A DNA stretch of 64,000 nucleotides from Aliigemmobacter aestuarii (GTDB lineage Bacteria; Pseudomonadota; Alphaproteobacteria; Rhodobacterales; Rhodobacteraceae). Made by a program: the position numbers and the translations under genes. Numbering within the stretch: the first letter of the stretch is position 1; every line of letters starts with the position of its first letter. Shown in pieces: positions 1 through 8,760 of this stretch. The DNA is taken from positions 310,001 through 374,000 of the forward strand of contig NZ_SSND01000002.1 of assembly GCF_004799285.1 (NCBI RefSeq), read 5' to 3'. The notes below the pieces were generated by a model. The model was not told the origin of the DNA, did no database searches, and saw nothing but the letters and a program-made list of their open reading frames with translations.

Positions 1-674
1 GCGGCAAAGATCACGTCATGTTCGCCCACGATGTCGCCGCCCCGGATCGCGGAAAAGCCGATCGCGCCCCTGGCGCGCGCCCCGGTGATCCCGTCGCGGC
101 CCGATTCGCGCACATCGTCCAGTACCACGCCGCGCCCGTCGGCCGCCGCCTGCCCCAGCATCAGCGCCGTGCCCGAGGGCGCGTCGACCTTCATGCGGTG
201 ATGCGCCTCGACCACCTCGATATCCCAATCGGCATCCAGCGCCGCGGCCACCTTTTGCGTCAGCCGGACCAGCAGGTTCACCCCCAGGCTCATGTTCCCG
301 GCACGGATGATCACCGCATGGCGCGCAGCGGGGCCGAGTTTTTCAAGGTGATGCGCCTCCATCCCCGTGGTGCCGATCACATGCACCGCGCGGGCCTGCG
401 CGGCCAGCGCGGCGAATTCCACCGTCGCGGCGGGCGCAGTGAAATCGATCACCGCCTGCGCCTTCGCGAAGGCCTCCAGCGGATCATCCGTCACCGTCAC
501 GCCAAGGGCCGCGCCGCCCATGCATTCGCCGATATCGCGACCGACCCAATGATGCCCGGCCCGTTCGACGCAGCCAACAAGCCGCGCTTTTTCGGATGCG
601 GTCACGGTGCGCACCAGCATCTGCCCCATCCGGCCCGAAGCCCCGGTGACGACAATTCCCGGCAGAGCGGTCAT
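1..674 (-). CDS. dapB: 4-hydroxy-tetrahydrodipicolinate reductase (partial, 3' end off window)
   Basis: DapB reduces 4-hydroxy-tetrahydrodipicolinate with NAD(P)H in the lysine/meso-diaminopimelate pathway in the cytoplasm. The minus strand reads [20 protein letters not shown] at the N-terminus (the GxxGxxG dinucleotide loop), then a DFTAP stretch, [17 protein letters not shown], and [15 protein letters not shown], which is the substrate loop with the catalytic His and Lys region. About 224 of roughly 270 residues are present; the gene continues beyond base 1. The start at 674 is preceded by a strong AGGAGGA ribosome site. It is divergent from rbfA, with a 98-base shared upstream region. Confidence 0.95.
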   Translation of the reverse strand, partial: MTALPGIVVTGASGRMGQMLVRTVTASEKARLVGCVERAGHHWVGRDIGECMGGAALGVTVTDDPLEAFAKAQAVIDFTAPAATVEFAALAAQARAVHVIGTTGMEAHHLEKLGPAARHAVIIRAGNMSLGVNLLVRLTQKVAAALDADWDIEVVEAHHRMKVDAPSGTALMLGQAAADGRGVVLDDVRESGRDGITGARARGAIGFSAIRGGDIVGEHDVIFA

Positions 675-772
675 GGCGGTTCCTCCTGTCTGTCGGCCCC
701 CTTTAGCCGAGCCTGCGGCCCCTGGCAAAGCCCGCCGTTGCGGGCGGGGCGAAAAACCCCTATCTGCGGGAC

Positions 773-1195
773 ATGGCAAAGAACCGCTTTCATACGGGCG
801 AAGGCCCCTCGCAGCGCCAGCTTCGCGTCGGCGAACTGATCCGGCGCACGCTGTCGGATGTGCTGAACCGGGCCGAGATCCACGATCCCGACCTCAACCG
901 CATGTCGATCACGGTGGGGGAAGTGTCCTGTTCACCCGACCTGAAGGTGGCCACCGTCTATGTGATGCCGCTGATGGGGTCGGTGAAGGTCGAGGATGCG
1001 ATCGCGGCGCTTGCCCGCAACAAGGCGGAACTGCGCCACCGCGTCGCCTCGGAACTGACGCTGAAATACGCGCCCGACCTGCGGTTCCGGGCCGACGAGA
1101 CCTTCGACCGGCTGGACGAGACACGCAGGCTGTTTTCCGACGAACGGGTTCGGCGCGACATCGCCGGGGATGACGCAGCAGACGATGAAGGCTGA
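773..1195 (+). CDS. rbfA: 30S ribosome-binding factor A
   Basis: RbfA binds the 30S subunit and helps mature the 5' end of 16S rRNA, notably in the cold. The 140-residue product has the single KH-like domain of the family: [16 protein letters not shown] near residues 17-32, the [20 protein letters not shown] segment near 42-61, and the [14 protein letters not shown] motif near 105-118. Length is normal for alphaproteobacteria. It heads a plus-strand run with the glycosidase-family gene and truB; rbfA next to truB is a common arrangement. Its last 11 bases overlap the chosen start of the next gene. Confidence 0.95.
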   Translation: MAKNRFHTGEGPSQRQLRVGELIRRTLSDVLNRAEIHDPDLNRMSITVGEVSCSPDLKVATVYVMPLMGSVKVEDAIAALARNKAELRHRVASELTLKYAPDLRFRADETFDRLDETRRLFSDERVRRDIAGDDAADDEG

Positions 1196-1958
1196 GATCG
1201 TCGGCCTGGCCTTCCTTGCCGCCCTGTCCGCCGCCGCCCTGTCCATCCCAGCCCTGTCCACCCCAGCCCGCGCCGACGAACCCGTTTGCCGGGACCTGAT
1301 GCATGACGGGCGGGCCTTTACCGTCTGCACCGCAACGGCCCCCGCCGACATCCGCCTGTTCCAGACCGGCCCCGACGGTCAGCCCTTCGGCACCTTCGCC
1401 GCCGTCGATGCCGCGCTGGCCACCAGCGGCACACGGCTGGCCTTCGCCATGAACGGGGGGATGTATCATCCCGACCGCCGCCCGGTGGGCCTGCTGGTCG
1501 AAAACGGCACCGAACTTGCCCCGATCGTCACCCGCGAGGGGCCGGGAAACTTCGGCATGTTGCCCAACGGCGTCTTCTGCGTTGCGGGCGGCCGATTTTC
1601 CGTGATCGAAAGCCGCGCCTATGCCGCCGACCCGCCCGGCTGCCAGCACGCCAGCCAGTCCGGCCCGATGCTGGTGATCGGGGGCGCGCTGCATCCCCGC
1701 TTTCTGCCCGACAGCGACAGCCGCCATATCCGCAACGGCGTGGGCGTCTCGGCAGACGGCAACCGCGTGGCCTTTGCCATCTCGAACGAACGGGTGACGT
1801 TTCACGAATTCGCCCGACTGTTCCGCGACGGGCTGGGGATGCCCGATGCGCTTTATTTCGATGGCAGCATCTCGCGCCTTCATGCCCCCGGTCTCGGGCG
1901 CGAGGATGCGGGCTTTCCGATGGGGCCGATCGTCGGCCTCGTCGTTCCGGAAGGTTGA
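1185..1958 (+). CDS. secreted phosphodiester glycosidase family protein (NAGPA/DUF2233 domain)
   Basis: A 257-residue exported protein placed between rbfA and truB. Starting at 1185 gives [20 protein letters not shown] as a clean signal peptide with a cleavage site near Ala-Arg-Ala-Asp; an alternative ATG at 1170 would only prefix five polar residues. The body carries the NAGPA-type core: FAMNGGMY with a following [33 protein letters not shown], and a C-terminal [12 protein letters not shown]. Family members include the uncovering enzyme that cleaves phosphodiester-linked GlcNAc and bacterial exopolysaccharide-associated proteins; the substrate here is unknown. The ATG lies inside the end of rbfA, so translational coupling is likely. 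Confidence 0.8.
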   Translation: MKAEIVGLAFLAALSAAALSIPALSTPARADEPVCRDLMHDGRAFTVCTATAPADIRLFQTGPDGQPFGTFAAVDAALATSGTRLAFAMNGGMYHPDRRPVGLLVENGTELAPIVTREGPGNFGMLPNGVFCVAGGRFSVIESRAYAADPPGCQHASQSGPMLVIGGALHPRFLPDSDSRHIRNGVGVSADGNRVAFAISNERVTFHEFARLFRDGLGMPDALYFDGSISRLHAPGLGREDAGFPMGPIVGLVVPEG

Positions 1959-2012
1959 CGGGCAGGCGGCCTTTGGCTAGCAGGCGGGACTTCGGATCAG
2001 GGGGGCCATCGG

Positions 2013-2918
2013 ATGGCGCGCAAGAGGAAAGGCCGGGCGGTTTCCGGCTGGCTGGTGGTGGACAAGCCTGCGGGCGTGACCTCGACCGCGGTCGTGAACA
2101 AGGTCAAATGGGCGCTGGAGGCGCAGAAGGCGGGCCACGCCGGCACGCTTGACCCGGCCGCGACCGGCGTTCTGGCCGTGGCCCTGGGCGAGGCGACCAA
2201 GACCGTGCCCTATGTCACCGACTCGCTCAAATGCTATCGTTTCATGGTGCGGCTGGGGGCGGCGACCACCACCGACGACGCCGAGGGCGAGGTGATCGAA
2301 ACCCGCGACACCCGACCCGCCGATGCGGAAATCGCCGCCGCCCTGCCCGCCTTCCGGGGCGAGATCATGCAGGTTCCGCCGCAGTTTTCCGCAGTGAAGG
2401 TCGAGGGCGAACGCGCCTATGACCTGGCCCGCGAGGGCGAGACGCTGGACCTTGCCGCGCGCCCGCTGTGGGTCGAGGGTCTTGAGATGATCGCCCGCCC
2501 CGATGCCGACCATGTCGAGCTGGAAATGATCTGCGGCAAGGGCGGCTATGTCCGCTCCATCGCGCGCGACCTTGGCCGCGTGCTTGGCTGTCTTGGCCAT
2601 GTGGCCTGGCTGCGGCGCGTCTGGTCCGGCCCGTTCGACGCGGATCAGGGGATCGGGATGGACGAGATCGACCGCATGGCCCGCACGCCCGAACTGGATG
2701 CCCGTCTTTTGCCGCTGGAAACGGGGCTGGCCGATCTGCCACGGGTCGAGGCCACCGCCGAAGGGGCCGCGCGGCTGCGCAACGGCAACCCCGGAATGGT
2801 CATCGCCTCGGGCCTCGAATACGGCGAGGAATGCTGGGCCGCGCATCAGGGCCGGGCCGTTGCGGTCGGGCGCTACATGGGGGGCGAGCTGCACCCCTCG
2901 CGGGTCTTCGTGACCTGA
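2013..2918 (+). CDS. truB: tRNA pseudouridine(55) synthase
   Basis: TruB converts U55 in the T-loop of tRNA to pseudouridine. The 301-residue protein starts with a basic MARKRKGR and then [13 protein letters not shown]; the catalytic motif [12 protein letters not shown] places the nucleophilic Asp at residue 47. [26 protein letters not shown] and [12 protein letters not shown] follow in family order, with a C-terminal PUA-like tail. Length is normal. It sits 54 bases after the glycosidase-family gene and likely belongs to the rbfA transcript. Confidence 0.95.
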   Translation: MARKRKGRAVSGWLVVDKPAGVTSTAVVNKVKWALEAQKAGHAGTLDPAATGVLAVALGEATKTVPYVTDSLKCYRFMVRLGAATTTDDAEGEVIETRDTRPADAEIAAALPAFRGEIMQVPPQFSAVKVEGERAYDLAREGETLDLAARPLWVEGLEMIARPDADHVELEMICGKGGYVRSIARDLGRVLGCLGHVAWLRRVWSGPFDADQGIGMDEIDRMARTPELDARLLPLETGLADLPRVEATAEGAARLRNGNPGMVIASGLEYGEECWAAHQGRAVAVGRYMGGELHPSRVFVT

Positions 2919-2940
2919 GGCGGCAGGTGAGGCGACAGGC

Positions 2941-3450
2941 ATGATCACGCGCGAACACCTGAAAGGCGATGCCCCCAGCGTAGCGGTCTATTCCGACTGC
3001 GAACGCTATCGCTATCTGCTGACACGGGTCTGGCACCCCGAGGGACGGCGCGCGCTGTTCATCATGCTGAACCCTTCGACCGCGACCGAGGTGCAGAACG
3101 ACCCCACGGTCGAACGCTGCGAACGCCGGGCGCGCGCGTTGGGGTTCGGGGCCTTCCGCGTGACGAACATCTTCGCCTTCCGCGCCACGGACCCAAAGGT
3201 GATGCGCGCCGCCACCGATCCGGTCGGACCGGATAACGACGCGGCCATCCTGCAAAGCCTGCCCTGGGCCGATCAGGTGATCTGCGCCTGGGGCACCCAT
3301 GGCGCGCATCTGGACCGCGGGCGGCAGGTGGAAGGATTGCTGCGCCAGGCCGGCGCGGCCCTGTGGCACCTCGGCCTGACCCAGGGCGGCGCGCCGAAGC
3401 ATCCGCTGTACATCGGATACGACCGCCAGCCCGAACCCTGGCACGGCTGA
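2941..3450 (+). CDS. DUF1643 domain-containing protein
   Basis: A 169-residue cytoplasmic protein of the DUF1643 family, whose biochemical role is unknown to me. Visible family features are YRYLLTRVW near residues 23-31, the FIMLNPSTA core near 41-49, DPTVERCERRARALGFG, VTNIFAFRATDP, DNDAAI, ICAWGTHG and a C-terminal GAPKHPLYI. It follows truB by 22 bases on the same strand and may ride on that transcript. Nothing in the sequence points to a substrate. Confidence 0.8.
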   Translation: MITREHLKGDAPSVAVYSDCERYRYLLTRVWHPEGRRALFIMLNPSTATEVQNDPTVERCERRARALGFGAFRVTNIFAFRATDPKVMRAATDPVGPDNDAAILQSLPWADQVICAWGTHGAHLDRGRQVEGLLRQAGAALWHLGLTQGGAPKHPLYIGYDRQPEPWHG

Positions 3451-3463
3451 CCGCCCCGCTCTG

Positions 3464-3515
3464 AAGGCCCGGTCTCAAGGTCCAGTCTCAAGGCCCGGTC
3501 GCAAGGCCCGTGCGA
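3464..3515. repeat. four tandem 13-bp repeats
   Basis: Four consecutive imperfect 13-mers begin at 3464, 3477, 3490 and 3503. The first reads AAGGCCCGGTCTC; the others differ from it at a few positions. They fill the short gap between the 3' ends of the convergent DUF1643 and RTX genes. They look like a slippage-prone minisatellite; no function is implied. Confidence 0.8.
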
Positions 3516-3522
3516 TGACCGG

Positions 3523-5736
3523 TCAGAGGATGTCGATCCGCGCGGCCAGCGTGGACAGGTCGCTGATCCCGTCAAGGACCAGGATATCCTCGCCGAAACG
3601 CAGCGCCTGCATCCCCCTGTAGGTGGCCCCGAACCGGTCGATGACTTGATCCGCCGTCAATTCGCCGGTCCAGAGCGCCGAGGAAAGTTCCAGCCTGTCG
3701 CCCTGTCCGACCGAGAAATCTGTGACCCGGTCGATGCCGTAACCCTTCTTGAAGACAAAGCTGTCCGCCCCCCGGCCACCGGCCAGAACGTCGTTGCCGC
3801 GACCGCCGTCCAGCCGGTCGCGCCCGGCGCCACCCAGCATCCGGTCGTTTCCCGCACCGCCGAGCAAGGTATCGGTCCCGCCCCCGCCGATCAGCCGGTC
3901 AATGCCGGCCCCGCCGCCCAGCCGGTCCGCGCCCGTGCCGCCGCGCAGCACATCGCCGCCTGCCCCGCCGCGCAACTGATCGTTGCCCGCCGCACCCAGC
4001 AATGTGTCATTGCCTCCGCGCCCGATCAGCGTGTCATTGCCGCCAAGCCCCCGGATCAGATCGGGGCGCGCGCCCCCCACCAGCCGGTCCGGCCCGGCCG
4101 TGCCCACGATCACCGAACGGTCGTCGGTCGTGTCGTTCAGGACGTTGATGGTCAGGTTGCGCTGCGAGGAGAGTTCGCCATCGCTGACCCTCACGGTCAG
4201 CGTGTGGCTGCGCGCCGTCTCGAAATCCAGCGCCGCATTGGTGCGCAGTTCGTTGCCCACGATGCGGAACAGGTTGCCGGGGTTCGACACCAGCGAATAG
4301 GTCAGCGCATCGCCGTCCTGATCCGTGGCTGACAGCCGCCCGACCACCGCACCCGCCGCGCGGTTCTCGCGTACCGAACCGCCCGAAAGGGTGATCTGGC
4401 CGGGGGTGTAGAAATTGATGTCGAGAAGGCCCATTGCCCTTGGCCAGGAAAAGTCGATCCCTGGCCAAAGGTCGGCTACCATCATCGTCCCTGAGGCGGT
4501 GCCATCAGATGTCCAGACCTCACGCCCACCTTCCGGGCCGTCGGCCGAAAAATAGATGCGGTCGCCCACGGCGATCAACGACTCTGGCGACGAACCGGAC
4601 GAACCGGGGCGGATATCCCTGACCAGCGCGGTTCCCGTGGTGGTGCCATCGGTCACCCACAACTCGCGCCCGTGAGTGGATGATTCTGCAACGAAGAAGG
4701 CCCTGTCGCCGACAACCGTGAAAGATCGAGGGTTCGATCCCGTCGCGCCAGAATGGATGTCGGCCACAAGAACGGTGCCTGCATCCGTCCCGTCGGAAAA
4801 CCACACCTCCCGCCCGGTTGTCGGGGCTGACGCCACGAACAGAACGCCATCGCCGAACGGTGTCACATCGTCGGGCGAGGAACTGGCTGCTGGCCCGCCG
4901 ATATCCTTGGTCAACTGCGTGGTCCCCGCCACAGGATCATGGACCCACAGCTCGCGCCCGTAGGTGCCTTCTGTAACGGCAAAGAAAACCTTGCCGTCCG
5001 ATACCGTCACATCCCGGATAGCGGCTGGCGGATCGGACGTGTTGGCGGGGAAGTTCTGCACAAGCTGCGTGCCCGCGATGGTGCCGTCCGTCCGGTAGAG
5101 GGCCATGCCGTTCGTGCTGGTCGAGGCGGCGAAATAGACATGATTGCCCAGAACACCGTTTTCGAAAAAGACTGGCCGTGATCCTGACGCCCCGCCAAGG
5201 ATGTCGGCCAGCCGGAAGGTTCCGGCGATGGTGCCGTCGCTGACATAAGGTTCGGCGCCTGTCGCGGTTTCCGATCCCTGGAAGATCACCTTGTCACCCA
5301 GCACGACGATCTGGTTGTCACCGCCGGGCACGCCATTGCCCAGGCCCGGCAAAAGATCCCTGACCACGGTTACTGTATTGCCGTTCAGCACGTGAAGTTC
5401 CCGCCCCGCGGCGGGATTGTCGGCCACGAAGAACAGCTTGTTCCCGGCAAGGACCATGTTCTGCACGGCAGAGTTGGCGGGGCCGAAGTTGATCTCCGCC
5501 AGCAGGTTGAAGCCACCGCTTTGCCCGTCCACCCAGTAGATCTCGCCGCCATTCGCGGGCGTCCAGCCGGAAAAGACCAGACGATCGCCGATCGTGACGA
5601 TCGGTTGCGGCAAAAGATACGAAAACTCGATATCCCCTTGCGGCACGAGGGACCTCGCTGTCCCATCAGGCATGATCGCGAAGATGCCCATTGTCGTGCT
5701 GGATGTCGTTGCGTAAAAAACGGGAACCGTAACCAT
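3523..5736 (-). CDS. ELWxxDGT-repeat / cadherin-like / RTX calcium-binding secreted protein
   Basis: A 737-residue extracellular protein without an N-terminal signal peptide, as expected for type I secretion. Residues about 1-445 are beta-rich repeats of the ELWxxDGT class (RELWVTDGT, REVWFSDGT, REVWTSDGT, ALYRTDGT). Residues about 450-540 form a cadherin-like domain (SATDQDGDALTYSL, FETARSHTLTVRVSDGE). Residues about 545-670 are GGxGxDxLxGGxGND nonapeptides that bind Ca2+. The tail (SFVFKKGYGIDRVTDF, then a C-terminal LAARIDIL) resembles RTX secretion-signal regions. No ABC/MFP transporter is in the window. The ATG at 5736 was preferred over an in-frame GTG at 5748. A second RTX gene lies 1.2 kb away at 6891. 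Confidence 0.85.
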   Translation of the reverse strand: MVTVPVFYATTSSTTMGIFAIMPDGTARSLVPQGDIEFSYLLPQPIVTIGDRLVFSGWTPANGGEIYWVDGQSGGFNLLAEINFGPANSAVQNMVLAGNKLFFVADNPAAGRELHVLNGNTVTVVRDLLPGLGNGVPGGDNQIVVLGDKVIFQGSETATGAEPYVSDGTIAGTFRLADILGGASGSRPVFFENGVLGNHVYFAASTSTNGMALYRTDGTIAGTQLVQNFPANTSDPPAAIRDVTVSDGKVFFAVTEGTYGRELWVHDPVAGTTQLTKDIGGPAASSSPDDVTPFGDGVLFVASAPTTGREVWFSDGTDAGTVLVADIHSGATGSNPRSFTVVGDRAFFVAESSTHGRELWVTDGTTTGTALVRDIRPGSSGSSPESLIAVGDRIYFSADGPEGGREVWTSDGTASGTMMVADLWPGIDFSWPRAMGLLDINFYTPGQITLSGGSVRENRAAGAVVGRLSATDQDGDALTYSLVSNPGNLFRIVGNELRTNAALDFETARSHTLTVRVSDGELSSQRNLTINVLNDTTDDRSVIVGTAGPDRLVGGARPDLIRGLGGNDTLIGRGGNDTLLGAAGNDQLRGGAGGDVLRGGTGADRLGGGAGIDRLIGGGGTDTLLGGAGNDRMLGGAGRDRLDGGRGNDVLAGGRGADSFVFKKGYGIDRVTDFSVGQGDRLELSSALWTGELTADQVIDRFGATYRGMQALRFGEDILVLDGISDLSTLAARIDIL

Positions 5737-5837
5737 GATCCATCCCACTCAATATGTTCGCGGGAAGGCCTCCCGCTGTAATTCCTGCAGGGTGCCAAGC
5801 GTTCCCCGGTCTGTCCACAGTTTTTCCCGGCCGCCCG

Positions 5838-5873
5838 ATCACTTCTTGCCAGCCCATCACTTCCTGCCAGCCC
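5838..5873. repeat. tandem 18-bp direct repeat
   Basis: Two adjacent copies of ATCACTTCYTGCCAGCCC (5838-5855 and 5856-5873) differ at one base. They lie in the 215-base divergent spacer between the RTX gene and the dehalogenase-type hydrolase. They could be a duplicated regulator half-site or simple slippage. Confidence 0.7.
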
Positions 5874-5951
5874 GGACAGGGCGGCGGGCGGACCTGCGGC
5901 CTTCCGTTTCCCGCGCGGCTGTGGCTTCCTGACCCGAGGGAGGTGCCTGCC

Positions 5952-6842
5952 ATGGCCGAGATCGAAGGTTTCACCCGCCGCCGCTTTGCCTGCGGCGAGG
6001 TCGCGCTTTCCGTGCAGGAGGCTGGCACCGGCCCGGCGCTGATCCTGCTGCACGGCTTTCCGCAGAACGGCCTTTGCTGGGCGCGCGTGGCCCCGGCCTT
6101 CGCCGCGCGGTTTAGGGTGATCGTGCCCGACCTGCGCGGCTATGGCCAATCCGACGCCCCGCCCGACGATGCCGGCCACGACGCCTATTCCAAGCGGCGG
6201 ATGGCGGCCGATATCGTCGCGCTGATGGATGCGCTGGACCTGCCCCGCGCGGACGTCCTTGGCCACGACCGGGGGGCAAGGGTCGCCTACCGGCTGGCAC
6301 TGGACCATCCCGACCGGGTGGACCGGCTTGGCATCATCGAGATCGCCCCCACCGCCGATTACTGGGCCAACTGGAGCGCCGAAATGGCAATGGCCGCCTA
6401 TCACTGGACCTTCCTTGCCCAGCCGGCACCCCTGCCCGAACGGATGATCGGGGCCGATCCGGTGGCCTATGTCGATTGGACGCTGGCCAGCTGGACGCGG
6501 GCGAAATCGCTGGCCCCGTTTCCCGCCGCATCGCTGGAAAGCTACCGCAACCAGATCCGCGACCCGGCCCGCATCCACGCCATGTGTGCCGATTACCGCG
6601 CCGGGGCCACGACCGACCGGGCCCATGACGAGGCCGATCGCGCCGCCGGGCGCCGCATCCGCGCGCCGCTGCATTTCCTTTGGGGGCATCATGGATTTCC
6701 GGCCCGCACCGGCGACCCCAAGGGGATATGGCGGACATGGGCCGAAAGCGTGACCGGCGAACCCTGCGAAAGCGGCCATTTCGTGATGGAGGAAAACCCC
6801 GACGCCGTGACCGGCGCGTTCCTGCCGTTCTTCCGGGGCTGA
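5952..6842 (+). CDS. alpha/beta hydrolase, fluoroacetate (haloacetate) dehalogenase type
   Basis: A 296-residue alpha/beta-hydrolase-fold protein. Features seen: oxyanion-hole HGFPQNG at 34-40, DLRGYGQSD at 60-68, nucleophile elbow GHDRGAR with Asp106, a His151-Trp152 pair and Tyr215 (DYRAGA) at positions that bind the halide in fluoroacetate dehalogenases, and SGHF with the catalytic His276. The cap segment YHWTFLAQPAPLPERMIG closely matches that subfamily as I remember it. By my alignment the charge-relay acid position (Asp134 in the Rhodopseudomonas enzyme) is Glu130 here. Hydrolysis of a carbon-halogen bond is likely but unproven; epoxide hydrolase is the alternative. The start at 5952 follows GGGAGG; an upstream in-frame extension is mostly low-complexity and was discarded. 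Confidence 0.8.
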   Translation: MAEIEGFTRRRFACGEVALSVQEAGTGPALILLHGFPQNGLCWARVAPAFAARFRVIVPDLRGYGQSDAPPDDAGHDAYSKRRMAADIVALMDALDLPRADVLGHDRGARVAYRLALDHPDRVDRLGIIEIAPTADYWANWSAEMAMAAYHWTFLAQPAPLPERMIGADPVAYVDWTLASWTRAKSLAPFPAASLESYRNQIRDPARIHAMCADYRAGATTDRAHDEADRAAGRRIRAPLHFLWGHHGFPARTGDPKGIWRTWAESVTGEPCESGHFVMEENPDAVTGAFLPFFRG

Positions 6843-6890
6843 CCGCGTGGGCGCCGACCGGGCGGCAGCCGTCCGGGCCGGGGGGCAAGA

Positions 6891-7937
6891 TCACCCGGTC
6901 GGGCGCAGATGAATACGGTCGGGCGTCAGCCCTTCGGCCCCGCCGATCAAATGGGCCAGCGGGATGCCGTCCAGCCGGATCGTCGCGTTCGCGCCGTCAT
7001 GGTCCACCGTCACTTGCGGATCGGGATGGGCAGCAGGGTCATAGACCAGATGAAGTTCGTCCCGGTCCGGCTCGAACCCGGTGATCTGCGCGGCGCCCTC
7101 GCCAGCGGCCCAGTCGCCGGTCGTCAGCACATCCGCACCCTCGCCGCCGTTCAGCCAGTCACCCCAGCCTGCGATCAGCGTGTCGTTTCCGGCGCCGCCG
7201 TTCAGGTAATCCACGTCCTCGTCCCCTTCGGCCTGACCGTTCAGCAGGTCATCCCCGAAGTCGCCGTCCAGCGTGTCAGCGCCCGTGCCGCCTTCGATCA
7301 GGTCATTGCCGAAGCCGCCATTCAGCCAGTCGTTCCCCGCGCCGCCGATCAGCGTGTCATTGCCGGTGCCGCCCAGCACCTCGTCGTCCCCCTCGCCACC
7401 GGTCAGCCCGTCATCGCCAGCGCCGCCCCGGATCGTGTCATTTCCGGAACCGCCGTCGATCCGGTCCTGACCGGCCTCGCCGTGCAGCACATCGTCGCCG
7501 TCATCGCCGAAGATCAGGTCGCGGCCGTCCTCGCCCCAGATCACGTCGTTGCCACCGCCGCCGCTCAGCGAGTCGTCGCCGCCCCTGCCGATGATCTGGT
7601 CCAGACCGTCGCCGCCGAGGATCGTGTCGCCAAGGGTGCCGCCCGCCAGCTTGTCGGCACCGCCGGTGCCGTCGAGCCATTCGCCAATGTCGGGCAGATC
7701 GGCGTCATCCTCGCCGTTGCCCCCGTCCGGGGGTTCGGCCCGCGGCGCACCCGTTACGTCGCCGGGCGCGGCGGCATCGTCCAGAAGATTGCCCTGCCCG
7801 CTGTCGGCCAGGTCGTCGTCGGGCGGGGAATCGGTATCGTCCTCGCCCTCGGCCTTCGGCCCGGACATCATCGCATCCGCCAGAAATCCGGCGGCCAGCG
7901 CGCCGATCACACCCAGAAGCCCCAACATGGCCCACAC
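6891..7937 (-). CDS. RTX (hemolysin-type calcium-binding) repeat protein with N-terminal hydrophobic helix
   Basis: A 348-residue very acidic protein. Residues 1-24 form a hydrophobic helix (MLGLLGVIGALAAGFLAD), then an Asp/Glu/Pro-rich linker to about 85, and then roughly twelve Ca2+-binding nonapeptides of the GGxGNDxLxGG type to about 275. The C-terminal segment (ITGFEPDRDELHLVYD and ATIRLDGIPLAHLIGG) resembles the terminal module of alphaproteobacterial RTX proteins. There is no recognizable enzymatic domain. The GTG at 7937 has AGGAAA upstream; the ATG at 7928 is an equal candidate. The single helix could be an anchor or an atypical leader. Confidence 0.75.
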   Translation of the reverse strand: MWAMLGLLGVIGALAAGFLADAMMSGPKAEGEDDTDSPPDDDLADSGQGNLLDDAAAPGDVTGAPRAEPPDGGNGEDDADLPDIGEWLDGTGGADKLAGGTLGDTILGGDGLDQIIGRGGDDSLSGGGGNDVIWGEDGRDLIFGDDGDDVLHGEAGQDRIDGGSGNDTIRGGAGDDGLTGGEGDDEVLGGTGNDTLIGGAGNDWLNGGFGNDLIEGGTGADTLDGDFGDDLLNGQAEGDEDVDYLNGGAGNDTLIAGWGDWLNGGEGADVLTTGDWAAGEGAAQITGFEPDRDELHLVYDPAAHPDPQVTVDHDGANATIRLDGIPLAHLIGGAEGLTPDRIHLRPTG

Positions 7938-8238
7938 CCCCGACCGTTTCCTGCGCCGTTAACCAGTTTTCCACCTAACCGGTTGCGCTACTTGGGAAAA
8001 TCCCGGCCGAACATGGCATGAACACGGCGCAGGAACCACGAAGTTCTGACAACTTGGTAAAATTCGAAAGGTCGGCCCGCGTCGGGCGGCCCGCGCCCTG
8101 CCTGTACGGGCTTTTCTTTTATGTGATGATGGCATATACGCCCGCATCCCCGCATCGGCTCAGGCCGCGCCGGGGGCCAAGGGCCTTGCTGGACGACATC
8201 CCGGCTTGCGCCGTCACCCTGAACGAATGGAGACCCCG
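7938..8238. other. divergent spacer between the RTX gene and rpsO
   Basis: Three hundred bases without a credible gene. The left end has GTTAACC and, 12 bases further, TAACCGGTT, which are like CtrA half-sites but not at full-site spacing. The AT-richer stretch around 8111-8138 (CTTTTCTTTTATGTGATGAT then GGCATATAC) is the most promoter-like segment for rpsO, but no convincing -35/-10 pair stands out. Confidence 0.4.
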
Positions 8239-8508
8239 ATGTCGATCACTGTCGAAGAAAAAGCCCGCCTGATCAAGGAATACGCGACCAAGGAAGGCGA
8301 CACCGGTTCGCCCGAGGTCCAGGTCGCGCTGCTGTCGTCGCGCATCGCGACGCTGACCGAACACTTCAAGACCCACAAGAAGGACAACCACTCCCGCCGT
8401 GGCCTTCTGATGCTGGTCGCCCAGCGCCGCAAACTGCTGGACTACCTCAAGGGCAAGGACGAAGGCCGCTACAACGCGCTGATCCAGCGCCTTGGCCTGC
8501 GCCGCTGA
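8239..8508 (+). CDS. rpsO: 30S ribosomal protein S15
   Basis: The 89-residue S15 binds 16S rRNA in the central domain and nucleates the platform. [16 protein letters not shown], then [13 protein letters not shown], the [16 protein letters not shown] rRNA-binding segment near 41-56 and the C-terminal [12 protein letters not shown] are all typical, and the length is the family norm. The start at 8239 is preceded by TGGAGA; an upstream ATG at 8206 would add eleven unrelated residues. It is followed by a strong terminator and then pnp, the order seen in many proteobacteria. Confidence 0.97.
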   Translation: MSITVEEKARLIKEYATKEGDTGSPEVQVALLSSRIATLTEHFKTHKKDNHSRRGLLMLVAQRRKLLDYLKGKDEGRYNALIQRLGLRR

Positions 8509-8531
8509 TCTATCCCAAGGGATGACGGGGA

Positions 8532-8563
8532 AACGCCCGTGCCGGAAGGCGCGGGCGTTTTTC
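8532..8563 (+). terminator. intrinsic terminator of rpsO
   Basis: A 12-base stem (AACGCCCGTGCC at 8532-8543 with GGCGCGGGCGTT at 8548-8559, one G-U pair) closes a GGAA tetraloop and runs directly into five Ts. It starts 23 bases after the rpsO stop. Confidence 0.9.
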
Positions 8564-8714
8564 GTTCTGCAGGCCATCGCCAACGCCCGCCGCGGAACTG
8601 ACCCTTTCCAAACCGCGTCTTTTCCTGTATGCGCCGCGCATCTGTGACGTGACGCCCACGGCCCCCGGGCACATGCGAAGGATTGGGGGCGGCGGCAATG
8701 GGGCCGCCAGATGC

Positions 8715-8747
8715 GGAAGACACGGGCAAGGGGCCCGCCGGTCTTCC
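8715..8747 (+). promoter_or_regulatory. stem-loop in the pnp leader next to the ribosome site
   Basis: GGAAGAC (8715-8721) pairs with GTCTTCC (8741-8747), and inside it CGGGC (8723-8727) pairs with GCCCG (8733-8737). The structure ends three bases before the GAGGA ribosome site of pnp. In E. coli a double-stranded pnp leader is cut by RNase III and PNPase then represses its own mRNA; a similar role here is inferred from position only. Confidence 0.5.
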
Positions 8748-8760
8748 ATGAGGAAAACGG

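Noticed and set aside
7957-7988. CtrA box upstream of the second RTX gene
   Set aside because: TTAAC-like half-sites are 12 bases apart instead of the 7-base spacing of a full CtrA site.
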